Part shown: piece by piece, positions 6,821 to 14,835 of the stretch
Layout of the letters: each line of letters opens with the position of its first letter
How positions within the stretch are numbered: position 1 is the stretch's first letter
Made by a program: the position numbers and the translations under genes
Notes under the pieces: generated by a model
Seen by the model: only the letters and a program-made list of their open reading frames with translations
Database searches by the model: none
Told to the model about the DNA's origin: nothing
From: Mobilitalea sp.
GTDB lineage: Bacteria > Bacillota_A > Clostridia > Lachnospirales > Lachnospiraceae
NCBI GenBank assembly: GCA_029974875.1
Contig: JARKQP010000720.1
Coordinates: 1-20,766, forward strand
Direction of reading: 5' to 3'
DNA: 20,766 bases

Positions 6821-9325
6821 TTGGACTACATCTATGAATCAATAAAGTTCAGCAAAACCTTTCCGGTCAATTTGTTTGTACATAAGGTTAACTATGTCCA
6901 AAATCATTGGCATGAGTCCATCGAGCTGCTTTTTATTTTGTCCGGCAGGGTGAGCCTTTCCATCGGTAACTTTGTCTACGAGCTTAAGGAAGAGGATATC
7001 ATCGTCATTAATTCGAGTGAAATCCACTCCACCAGCTCTTTGGAGGATAATATAATTTTAGCGTTACAGATTCCCGTAGATTATCTGAAAGCCCACTTTG
7101 AATGTGATGACGGTCTCCGGTTCAACTGCAAATCCTTTCTTTTTTCCGGGAACCAGCAGGACCGGTTTAATCAAATACGGACAAATTTGGCCGAGATGCT
7201 TTGGACCTATAGCAAAAATGAGCGCGGCTCAGAATTCAAGCTGCAAAGCATCTTATTGGAGCTGCTTTATATCCTGTACCGGGACTTTAGCATAGAAGCT
7301 CCGGAGCCTGACATGAAAAGCAACGAAAAATATTTTGACAGGCTGTCAAGAATCATACACTATATCAATGAGAATTATTCCACGGACATTTCGTTGAATT
7401 CACTGGCAAAGCAAGAGTATTTATCCGTTTCCTACCTTTCAAAGTTTTTTAAAAAATATGTGGGCACAACGTTTTTAGATTACTTGAACAGCATACGGTT
7501 AGAGCATGCCGTTAAGGATCTTATTTATACGGAGCATCCTATTTCCCAGATTGTATTACAGAACGGGTTTCCGAATGAAATATCTTTTCTGAATTTATTT
7601 AAGAAGGTTTATGGAGATACACCCAGACAATACCGGAAGAAGACGGCGGGCAATGTAAATGTAACAAAGGTGGATAAAAAATCCTATCTAAATTATTATG
7701 AGTTAGCGAATACCGATATTTTTAAACACCTGCTAAAGTATCTAAAGCCCGATTCCGGCCCGGCCCGGGAAAAACCGGATATCGTTTTTAAAGATTTAGG
7801 GAGTGTTGATGTAAACGCCACCGGGACAAGGATATTCCATAACTGGAAGAACCTTATTACCATCGGCAAGGCAAAGGAGGGACTTATTGCGGAGGTTCAA
7901 AGACAGCTTCAGCAGGTCCAGGCTGAAATTGGTTTTCGATATATCAGGTTCCATGGGATTTTTGATGATGAAATGATGGTATATGAGGAAGACGATATGG
8001 GCAATCCCATCCTAAACTTCTCCTATGTTGACAGCTTATTTCTCTTTTTCCAAAGCATAGGGCTAAGGCCTTTTATCGAATTAGGGTTTATGCCATCAAA
8101 ATTGGCAAAATCCCAAAAGACCGTCTTCTATAACAGCAGCACCATAAGCATGCCAAAGGACATGAAGAAGTGGAACTATCTGGTACGCAGCTTTATCCTT
8201 CACTGCATTGAGCACTTTGGCAAGGAGGAGGTTGAGCAGTGGTATTTTGAATTCTGGAACGAGCCTGATATGAAGCATCTATTTTGGTTCGATTCCGATG
8301 AGGACTATTTAAGCTTTTATGAAAGTACCTACCGTACCATAAAAGGGATATCCTTAAAGCTTAGGCTTGGCGGTCCGGCTACCTTTGTTAATCACGACCA
8401 CGGATTACACTGCCTTAGGAACTATCTCCAATTTTGCAGTGTAAAGGATTGTTCCCCTGATTTTATTTCCATCCACTGTTACCCGGATATTCTTCATCAT
8501 AACCCCTTGAGGAGCACCGGGGATAGCCATCCCGTGAAAACAGTCATATCCGAGGATGAAAATCTCTTGCACCATTCATTGGATGTCATAAGCGGGACGG
8601 TGGAGCACTTTGGTTTTAACAACGGGCTTGTCCATATTACGGAATGGAATTCCACCGCCTGGCACAGGGACTTAACCAACGACACCTGTTACAAGGCCGC
8701 CTATATCGTTAAAAACCTGGTAAACAACATGGATCTGGCAGCAAGCTTTGGATATTGGTCATTAACCGATTTCATGGAAGAAATGCATGCTTCCCATCTT
8801 ACCTTTCACGGCGGATTAGGTCTTATCACCAGCAACGGGTTAAAAAAGGCTGCCTATCATGCATTTTGGATGTTAAATAGATTAGGAACCCATGTCCTCC
8901 AGTCGGGAGACGGATATTATATCACCTCCAGCAATTCAGGTTATCAAGTGCTGTTTTATAATTACTGCCACTTTGACAAGCTATATGGAAGAAGGGATAC
9001 CTCGGCAATAGATTTAGTCAGCCGGTATGATGTGTTCCAGAATGATCATGCCAGGGAAATCAGTTTGCGGTTAAAGGGTTTGATGGAAGGACTTTATTTG
9101 ATTAAAGAATATTGCGTAAACCGCGACCATGGAAGTACCTTTGACCAGTGGGTAGCCATGGGTTCCCCTGAATATCTCTCCAGCGAGGATTTGATGTACC
9201 TTAAGAATAAGTCCGCGCTCAATTATAAAAAGCATAAAGTAAACATCAGCTCTGAATTTCAAATAAATACTGATATTTTACCCCATGAGGTCAAGCTATA
9301 CGAGATCAGCTTGATACCCACTTAA
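6821..9325 (+). CDS. AraC-type regulator fused to a GH39 glycoside hydrolase with intact catalytic residues
   Basis: An 834-residue fusion. Residues about 1-90 look like an AraC-type cupin (NHWHESIELLFILSGRVSLSIG). Residues about 170-275 form the AraC double helix-turn-helix: HYINENYSTDISLNSLAK, then SVSYLSKFFKKYVGTTFLDYLNSIR, then the second helix pair ending TPRQYRKK. From about 320 a GH39 (beta-xylosidase-like) TIM barrel follows, with acid/base E481 in FEFWNEPD and nucleophile E608 in HITEWNSTAW, then a C-terminal beta domain to 834. No signal peptide, so cytoplasmic. It should bind DNA and a xylo-oligosaccharide-like ligand and may also hydrolyse it. The start is TTG with TTAGGAGGAG just upstream. 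Divergent from GH3. GH39 also contains alpha-L-iduronidases and others, so beta-xylosidase activity is inferred. Confidence 0.9.
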   Translation: MDYIYESIKFSKTFPVNLFVHKVNYVQNHWHESIELLFILSGRVSLSIGNFVYELKEEDIIVINSSEIHSTSSLEDNIILALQIPVDYLKAHFECDDGLRFNCKSFLFSGNQQDRFNQIRTNLAEMLWTYSKNERGSEFKLQSILLELLYILYRDFSIEAPEPDMKSNEKYFDRLSRIIHYINENYSTDISLNSLAKQEYLSVSYLSKFFKKYVGTTFLDYLNSIRLEHAVKDLIYTEHPISQIVLQNGFPNEISFLNLFKKVYGDTPRQYRKKTAGNVNVTKVDKKSYLNYYELANTDIFKHLLKYLKPDSGPAREKPDIVFKDLGSVDVNATGTRIFHNWKNLITIGKAKEGLIAEVQRQLQQVQAEIGFRYIRFHGIFDDEMMVYEEDDMGNPILNFSYVDSLFLFFQSIGLRPFIELGFMPSKLAKSQKTVFYNSSTISMPKDMKKWNYLVRSFILHCIEHFGKEEVEQWYFEFWNEPDMKHLFWFDSDEDYLSFYESTYRTIKGISLKLRLGGPATFVNHDHGLHCLRNYLQFCSVKDCSPDFISIHCYPDILHHNPLRSTGDSHPVKTVISEDENLLHHSLDVISGTVEHFGFNNGLVHITEWNSTAWHRDLTNDTCYKAAYIVKNLVNNMDLAASFGYWSLTDFMEEMHASHLTFHGGLGLITSNGLKKAAYHAFWMLNRLGTHVLQSGDGYYITSSNSGYQVLFYNYCHFDKLYGRRDTSAIDLVSRYDVFQNDHAREISLRLKGLMEGLYLIKEYCVNRDHGSTFDQWVAMGSPEYLSSEDLMYLKNKSALNYKKHKVNISSEFQINTDILPHEVKLYEISLIPT

Positions 9326-9340
9326 ATACCTTGGAAAAGC

Positions 9341-9371
9341 TGCAGCTGTTGCATTATCTGCAACAGCTGCA
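9341..9371. terminator. Bidirectional terminator between AraC-GH39 and the flavoprotein gene
   Basis: A perfect 13-bp stem (TGCAGCTGTTGCA at 9341-9353 and its complement at 9359-9371) with a five-base loop lies between two convergent genes. On the minus strand a TTTT follows within two bases. On the plus strand the T run (CTTTT) is about 12 bases downstream, so termination is probably better on the minus strand. Confidence 0.75.
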
Positions 9372-9408
9372 ATCACGAAAGCTCTTTTAAGAAAGCTTCT
9401 ATACGCTT

Positions 9409-10380
9409 TTACCTATTGATAAAGTCTTCAAATTTTCTGAACTTCTCCAGCTCCTTTTCCAGCCTCTCCTTATTTGCCCTGATCTTAGGGCCGCAGATAG
9501 AACCGAATTCCTGTATTTCTACCGTATGCTCACGCAGGCCTGCAAAAGTTCCCCTGGCACGCGCCTGCTGTTTTTCTGAAAATTCCACCTTTAATTGCTC
9601 CCCTTCCACGGAAAGCTTACCCTCAATGCCGCAGATCGGACATTCCACCGTAGTTGTGCCGTTCATCATGAGCAGGTCCTGGTGGCAGACCGGGCAGGTT
9701 CCTTCCGGGCCAAACCATTCAATATCCTTGTCTTCCTTTCCATAGGCCGCAGCTGTCTGGCGCCCCATCTCATAGGTATTAGCGATCAACTCATCATCTA
9801 GCAGTGGATTGCCCGTGGTGCCCATGTGATGTGCATCATAATTGCCGATCACCTTCATCATTGCAGGAAATCCGAATAAATGCAGGGTTGCCGTACCCAT
9901 GGATACCCAGTTCAGTGTGCTGGCTCCTCCGACAGATATGTAGGAAACATAGCGTTTTTTCAGCCTTTCCTGGGGGAAGGCATCTGGATCCCCGGGAGCC
10001 TGTCCTGCACGCCTCTTATCTAATACCCAATTAATTGCAGATACATCATGACGGCAGGAAAACCTGTCTACCATATTCTTAAACTGTCCCACCGGCTGGA
10101 GGACATACACCGGCGCTCCCAGTATGATACAATCCGCTTCACGGATTGCATTCTCCACCATCTGCATATCATCCTTTACGATACAGTCATTGTCCCCACC
10201 CCGTTCCAGGCTGGTGGAACATGCCCCGCATCCGGTGCAGCGGTCAATCTTTAGCTTGTTCGTGTTAATAAAACGTATCTCCACCTCCGGAGCCGCTTCC
10301 CTTGCACCAAATAAGGCGTTTTTTACGAGGATATCCGTATTTCCCATCTTTTTCCCGAAGGATAAGCCTAAAATCTTCAT
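9409..10380 (-). CDS. Iron-sulfur flavoprotein-like NAD(P)H-dependent FMN reductase with C-terminal zinc ribbon
   Basis: A 323-residue flavodoxin-fold protein. The N-terminus MKILGLSFGKKMGNTDILV (phosphate-binding loop for FMN) and LGAPVYVLQPVGQFKNMVDR are typical of the NADPH-dependent FMN reductase family. CTGCGAC with a later cysteine (C48, C51, C54, C66) resembles the compact cluster motif of archaeal/clostridial iron-sulfur flavoprotein (Isf), though the last spacing is longer (11 residues). After the flavin domain comes a CPVC...CPIC ribbon (C229, C232, C247, C250), probably zinc- or iron-binding, and a charged helical tail (about 300-323). ATG at 10380 has GGAG 10 bases upstream. It lies 97 bases after the second permease gene on the same strand and may be the last gene of the transporter operon. 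Role in sugar use is unclear; an electron-transfer or redox-stress role is plausible. Confidence 0.82.
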   Translation of the reverse strand: MKILGLSFGKKMGNTDILVKNALFGAREAAPEVEIRFINTNKLKIDRCTGCGACSTSLERGGDNDCIVKDDMQMVENAIREADCIILGAPVYVLQPVGQFKNMVDRFSCRHDVSAINWVLDKRRAGQAPGDPDAFPQERLKKRYVSYISVGGASTLNWVSMGTATLHLFGFPAMMKVIGNYDAHHMGTTGNPLLDDELIANTYEMGRQTAAAYGKEDKDIEWFGPEGTCPVCHQDLLMMNGTTTVECPICGIEGKLSVEGEQLKVEFSEKQQARARGTFAGLREHTVEIQEFGSICGPKIRANKERLEKELEKFRKFEDFINR

Positions 10381-10477
10381 GTGATAAAATCTCCATTTCT
10401 GCTTTTTTATACTCTCAATGTTCTCTCAACCGTTGTATTATCTATCGTTATACCTACCATCCCTTTTCCGGGCACGC

Positions 10478-11371
10478 CTATTCCTTCACACCCCCGAGGG
10501 CAATTCCTTTTACAAAATACCTCTGGAAGAAGGGATACAAAACCAGCACCGGCAGTACACCGATTACAGCCATCGCCATCCGGATACTGGTTCCCGGCAG
10601 CTTCATCGTTGTCGTTACGTCCCCCATGGAAGACAATGCGGTGATATTCACCATGATATTATTCAACAATACCTGCAGGCTGTACAGATTCTTATCTGTA
10701 ATGTAATACAATCCGTTTACCCAGTCATTCCAAAAGCCCAGGCCGGACATCAGGCCTACCGTCGCCATGATCGGCAGGGACAGCGGCACGATGATCTTCC
10801 TGTAGATAAAGAATTCTCCTGCCCCGTCAATCTTTGCCGCTTCAATCAGCGCAGGGTGGATATTGTTGGTGAAGTTATTCTTGTACAGGATGATATAGAA
10901 CCCGTTTATAACCAGGTTCGGGAAAATCAATGCCCAGATCGTGTTCTTGATCCCGAAAATATTGGTCCACATCATATAGGAGGGCACGATTCCCCCGTTA
11001 AACAGCATTGTAAAAAACACATAGAAGGTAAACACCTTCCTCCTCGGGTAATCCCTCCTGGATAAGGGATAGGCCATCATTGGCCCGATCAGGAGGCTGA
11101 GCACCACACCTGCGACGGTGATAAAGAAGGTAATCCCATACGCCCGGAAAATGCTGGTCGCATTTGTAACAAATAAGTATTCGTAAGAATACAGGCTGAA
11201 TATGGTCGGCCAGAAGGTATACCCGTATTTCCTTAAAGCATCGTTATCCGTAAAGGAGGATGCAATCAGTATGATGAACGGGAGGATGACCGCCAAAGCC
11301 AGTATGGTCAGGACGATATAGCAGAGTACCTGGAACATGACCGTTCCTTTTCCTTTTACACTTGAATCCAT
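10478..11371 (-). CDS. CUT1 carbohydrate ABC transporter permease (LplC/YtcP-like)
   Basis: Membrane subunit of an oligosaccharide importer. The protein has six hydrophobic segments, and the cytoplasmic EAA loop that contacts the ATPase reads EAAKIDGAGEFFIYRKIIVP (177-196 from the chosen start). The C-terminus RYFVKGIALGGVKE is typical of the YtcP/LplC group. The frame is open upstream to a TTG at 11419 and holds ATGs at 11401, 11392, 11383 and 11371. I chose 11371 because MDSSVKGKGTVMFQ gives the usual short cytoplasmic N-terminus (297 residues), but its ribosome site is poor, so the start is uncertain. Partner of the permease ending at 11525. No ATPase gene is present nearby; CUT1 systems often share a distant MsiK/UgpC-type ATPase. 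Confidence 0.9.
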   Translation of the reverse strand: MDSSVKGKGTVMFQVLCYIVLTILALAVILPFIILIASSFTDNDALRKYGYTFWPTIFSLYSYEYLFVTNATSIFRAYGITFFITVAGVVLSLLIGPMMAYPLSRRDYPRRKVFTFYVFFTMLFNGGIVPSYMMWTNIFGIKNTIWALIFPNLVINGFYIILYKNNFTNNIHPALIEAAKIDGAGEFFIYRKIIVPLSLPIMATVGLMSGLGFWNDWVNGLYYITDKNLYSLQVLLNNIMVNITALSSMGDVTTTMKLPGTSIRMAMAVIGVLPVLVLYPFFQRYFVKGIALGGVKE

Positions 11372-11524
11372 GATTATGTCCATGCCTATCATTATGGGCA
11401 TTGCCCTTACACCGCACAAACAGCTATGAAAGTGCCGGCATGGACCCGATCCCCCCTCCGTTTATTATTTTAATTTCTTTCAATCTTTCACACCTTTCAG
11501 TTGTTACTGGTTTTTTATATATTC

Positions 11525-12883
11525 CTAGAACATTGCATTCTCGCGGTCGACCTTACGGACGAGGGCATTCACAGCCAGGACAACGATAAAGCCTATGATT
11601 GACTGGTACACGCTGGCCGCGGAGGCCTTCCCGATCTGGTTCAGCTGCATCAGGGCACGGTAGACGTAAGTATCAATAGTCTGCGTCGCATTAAACAGCA
11701 CACCCGCATTCATGGGAACCTGGTAGAAGAGCCCAAAATCAGAGTAGAACATCCTGCCCAGCTGCATCAGCAGCAGCGTGATGACCGTCGGCTTCAACAT
11801 CGGCAGTGTGACCTTACGGATCTGCTGCCATTTCGTAGCGCCGTCCACACAGGCGGCCTCATACAGGCTTTTGTCAATGCCAAGGATGGAGGACAGGTAA
11901 ATAATTGACGCATACCCAAGGTTCTTCCACACATTTACGAAGACCAGGATAAAGGGCCAGTAAAACTGGTCGGCATAGAAATCCACTGCCTTGTCCCCCA
12001 GTATCGTTTTATTGATGAAGCCTGCTTCGTTGCTTAAGAAGGCATATACGATATAGGCCACGATGACATAAGAAATCAGCTGGGGCATCAGGATGGTCGT
12101 CTGGAAAAATTTCTTCATAATGCCGGAGAACAGCTCAAAGAGCATGATCCCGACCATGATGCCCAGGATATTGCCAAGTGCGATAAAGGTGAGGTTATAC
12201 AGGATCGTATTCCTCGTCATGATAAATGCATCCTGGGTTAAGAACAGGTACCTGAAATTGTCAATCCCGACCCAGGGGCTTTTTAAAATACCCACACTGT
12301 AGTCAATGCTCTTAAATGCGATAAACATTCCGAACATCGGAAAATAGTTGTTAATCAAAAAATAAAGCGCTCCAGGCAGTACCATAAAATCCAAGGCCGT
12401 AACCACCTTATGCTTATATAAAAAGTATAGTCCCGTGGCAATCAGGATAATTCCAACTGCCGTAATCACGATTACTCCAACGCCCGGGGATACATTCTTT
12501 CCTTCGCTTAATACTGCTTTAATATCCTTGCTTAAAACAACACCCAGCACTAATTCCAATACACCAAAGACCGTCATCAGCATACCGGCCATCCGTACCT
12601 TCATCCGATGGAAGAATAATGCCAATAGAACCACCAGCACTGCAATAACAACAATACCCAAAGCCCAATAATTAACAGGAATCGTTACGGTCCCCCTCAT
12701 TACGCTGGCACCGGTGAGAAATCTTAAGCCCTTGATGCCATACGCCTTTTTGCTATATACATAGCCGGCAAAGGGCAGCATAAAGCTGATTAAGGTCAAC
12801 ACAGCTGCTGCTATCATTGTAATCCGAATCCCGCTATTTAGAGAAAGCAGGTTTTTTTTATTTATCTTACGGTTTTCCTTCAC
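11525..12883 (-). CDS. CUT1 carbohydrate ABC transporter permease (LplB-like) with four-helix N-terminal extension
   Basis: The C-terminal 290 residues are an LplB-type permease. It starts at LDFMVLPGALYFLINNYFPMFGMFIAF (from about 164), a family hallmark, and the EAA loop is EAACVDGATKWQQIRKVTLP (342-361). Before it lie about 160 residues with four predicted membrane helices (about 20-42, 71-91, 98-118, 133-155), absent from ordinary LplB proteins of about 300 residues. I start the gene at GTG 12883, because GGGAGG lies five bases upstream; an ATG at 12925 in the same frame falls inside an RNA hairpin and lacks a ribosome site. Second gene of the operon after the binding protein. The extension may be a fused small membrane protein with a regulatory or assembly role; its function is unknown. 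Confidence 0.9.
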   Translation of the reverse strand: MKENRKINKKNLLSLNSGIRITMIAAAVLTLISFMLPFAGYVYSKKAYGIKGLRFLTGASVMRGTVTIPVNYWALGIVVIAVLVVLLALFFHRMKVRMAGMLMTVFGVLELVLGVVLSKDIKAVLSEGKNVSPGVGVIVITAVGIILIATGLYFLYKHKVVTALDFMVLPGALYFLINNYFPMFGMFIAFKSIDYSVGILKSPWVGIDNFRYLFLTQDAFIMTRNTILYNLTFIALGNILGIMVGIMLFELFSGIMKKFFQTTILMPQLISYVIVAYIVYAFLSNEAGFINKTILGDKAVDFYADQFYWPFILVFVNVWKNLGYASIIYLSSILGIDKSLYEAACVDGATKWQQIRKVTLPMLKPTVITLLLMQLGRMFYSDFGLFYQVPMNAGVLFNATQTIDTYVYRALMQLNQIGKASAASVYQSIIGFIVVLAVNALVRKVDRENAMF

Positions 12884-12904
12884 GTGGACCTCCCTACTCT
12901 CACG

Positions 12905-12954
12905 TATGGCAAGCGGAAGCTGCATAAGCCATTATGCAGCAACCCCTTGCCATA
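12905..12954 (-). other. Intercistronic RNA hairpin between binding-protein and permease genes
   Basis: Arms 12905-12926 and 12933-12954 pair at 19 of 22 positions around a six-base loop. The hairpin starts 19 bases after the binding-protein stop and ends 21 bases before the permease start, and has no T run. This placement is typical of stem-loops that protect the upstream binding-protein message or let only part of transcription continue, giving excess binding protein over permease. Confidence 0.75.
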
Positions 12955-12972
12955 CATAACATTAAACCATTC

Positions 12973-14538
12973 TTATTTCTTTGCTGCCAGCCATTCATCC
13001 AGCTGTCTCTGTACCTCAGCCAGGTACTGCTCTAAGCCTGCATCCTGCATTGCCTTAATGAACTTCTCCTGATAGCCGTCAGGAGCGGAACCGCATACCA
13101 GGGCAGGTCTGTACTGGTCATTGCAAAGGGCGGATAACTGTGCATAAATATCACTTACCTTAGAGGTATCCAGGGAGAACCCGAGGATCGGGGATGCCTC
13201 TGCATTTTCCATGATTGCTTTTCCCTTTGCTGCATCGTTAGGGTCTCCGCCTTCCCATGTATTTGCCAGGAATGCGTTACCGATCAGCTGTACCATGTTG
13301 ATGTAGTAGCCGGAGGTACTCGCGTCAATGCCTTCAGGGAAGCCGATGGTTCCATCATCCTTCTTAACGTAATGGGTACCTTCAACACCATAATCAAATA
13401 AATTAACTATCCTTGCATCCGTAAATAACATGTTCATCAGCTTCACTGCTGCTTCCGGCTCTGTTGCAGAGGACGGGACAGCCCAGGTCATCTGGGTCAG
13501 GGCACCCGTTGAAATAACTCCGTCAGACAGCTTAATATAGGTGAGCTTATCGCCAATGGTAGTATCATAAGAAGACAGCTTTGTTGCATTCATTATAACA
13601 AATGATGTGGCAACATTTGAATCAGCTAATGGTTCACCGGCACCTTCCTTGTTGGCAAGATCCTTATCAATCAGTCCCATGTCATACCATTTCTTTAACA
13701 ATGAAACGCTTTCCAGCCATTCTTCCGTTTCATAACGGCTTACCACCTTAGTAGGATTATCAAAATCAGCGATTGCCGCAATTGCCGTTGCCTCACCTAA
13801 GGTATCATAATGGCCTCCTGTAAGAGCCTTCTGACCGGGATAGGTCAGGTTGACAGTCTTTGCATTTCCGCCTAACGTAATCATTTCCGGATTTGCCTTA
13901 TGTATTTCAACCATTGCATTCTCAACATCCGCCATAGTCTTGATGCTTGCCGGGTCAATACCGGAGTTCTCAAGCACAGAGGTCCTTGCTACCCAGTACA
14001 TATCACTGATCAGATTTTTATAGCAGGGAACTGACAGGATCTTGCCTTCCTTTGTGGTTCCATCCAGGTAAAAGTCCGGAAGTTCCGCTAATAAATCTTT
14101 ACCGTACTCATTTAACAAATCGTTCAAAGGTGTCAGCATGCCCTGTGAAGACATAACAGAATAATGGGCGCTGGCTGCCGGGAACGTGATCATCAGGTCA
14201 ACCTTCTCGTTGTTTGTTACCATCATGGATGCCTGGGTTAAATAGGTTCCCATATCCATAATGTTTAAATGTACCGTTACACCGATCTCCGGTTCCGTAA
14301 TCTTATTGATGGCTTCCTCAACCAAACCGATCTCTGTCGGAACGGTATTCAGTGTCCACATAATTACATTAACATCCTTTAATTCCTGCACCGGCTCTTC
14401 GTCCGGAGCCTCAGTTACTGTACTTGAACCTGGGTCCGTAGGTTGTTTGTCAGTCACGGTCTCCTCTTCCTTTGCACAGGCAGTAAATAATCCTAAAACC
14501 ATACACATTACAAGTAACATTGATAGAAATTTTTTCAT
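12973..14538 (-). CDS. Extracellular solute-binding lipoprotein of a CUT1 sugar ABC transporter (LplA-like, DUF3502-type)
   Basis: A 521-residue lipoprotein that captures an oligosaccharide outside the cell and delivers it to the two permeases encoded downstream. The signal peptide MKKFLSMLLVMCMVLGLFTAC ends in a lipobox-like FTAC with the lipidated cysteine at 21, followed by an acidic/Pro/Ser/Thr-rich linker (about 22-52). The rest fits family 1 solute-binding proteins. The C-terminal part (about 450-521), with LSLDTSKVSD, PDGYQEKFIKAMQDAGLEQYLAEVQRQLDEWLA, matches the DUF3502 pattern of proteins paired with LplB/YtcP permeases. ATG at 14538 has AGGAGGGAAGG upstream. Divergent from the degenerate AraC-GH39 regulator across a 297-base gap, which suggests that regulator controls it. 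Ligand unknown; xylo- or arabinoxylo-oligosaccharides are the context guess. Confidence 0.92.
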   Translation of the reverse strand: MKKFLSMLLVMCMVLGLFTACAKEEETVTDKQPTDPGSSTVTEAPDEEPVQELKDVNVIMWTLNTVPTEIGLVEEAINKITEPEIGVTVHLNIMDMGTYLTQASMMVTNNEKVDLMITFPAASAHYSVMSSQGMLTPLNDLLNEYGKDLLAELPDFYLDGTTKEGKILSVPCYKNLISDMYWVARTSVLENSGIDPASIKTMADVENAMVEIHKANPEMITLGGNAKTVNLTYPGQKALTGGHYDTLGEATAIAAIADFDNPTKVVSRYETEEWLESVSLLKKWYDMGLIDKDLANKEGAGEPLADSNVATSFVIMNATKLSSYDTTIGDKLTYIKLSDGVISTGALTQMTWAVPSSATEPEAAVKLMNMLFTDARIVNLFDYGVEGTHYVKKDDGTIGFPEGIDASTSGYYINMVQLIGNAFLANTWEGGDPNDAAKGKAIMENAEASPILGFSLDTSKVSDIYAQLSALCNDQYRPALVCGSAPDGYQEKFIKAMQDAGLEQYLAEVQRQLDEWLAAKK

Positions 14539-14740
14539 AATCAGCGCCTTCCCTCCTAGGTTATTTGATAATTAATTGCTTCTCCTTTATTATAAATTCC
14601 ATAGCCTCCTGCTTCCTCCCTATTCTTATTCTGTTTTTGTGAAACATGCTATATTTATTTAATTTTATTTCCTTTGCATAGTTGCTGTTGTAAATAAGTT
14701 AAATTATGATATACTATATTTATCTTTTATTGTCTTTATT

Positions 14741-14769
14741 TTGACGATTTTTTTACGCTTTTATATAAT
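14741..14769 (+). promoter_or_regulatory. Sigma-A type promoter of the second AraC-GH39 gene
   Basis: TTGACG (14741-14746), 17-base spacer, TATAAT (14764-14769). Transcription would begin near 14776, about 60 bases before the TTG start. The surrounding 14539-14835 gap is very A/T-rich and must also hold the binding-protein promoter on the minus strand, which I could not place with confidence. Confidence 0.72.
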
Positions 14770-14835
14770 TTATACATTTTGCCCTAGAGCTTTTTTGATT
14801 TTAATGGGTATTTTAACCGGATTGGATGTGATCAT

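Noticed and set aside
10418..11065. A 215-codon plus-strand frame opposite the permease
   Set aside because: Rich in His, Gln, Arg and Pro as expected from reading opposite a membrane protein; the permease frame carries a full EAA motif.
14539..14594. A 13-codon minus-strand leader frame (MEFIIKEKQLIIK) before the binding-protein gene, after an AGGAGG
   Set aside because: AGGAGG is only two bases from its ATG, too close for initiation, and the short A/T-rich frame is expected by chance.
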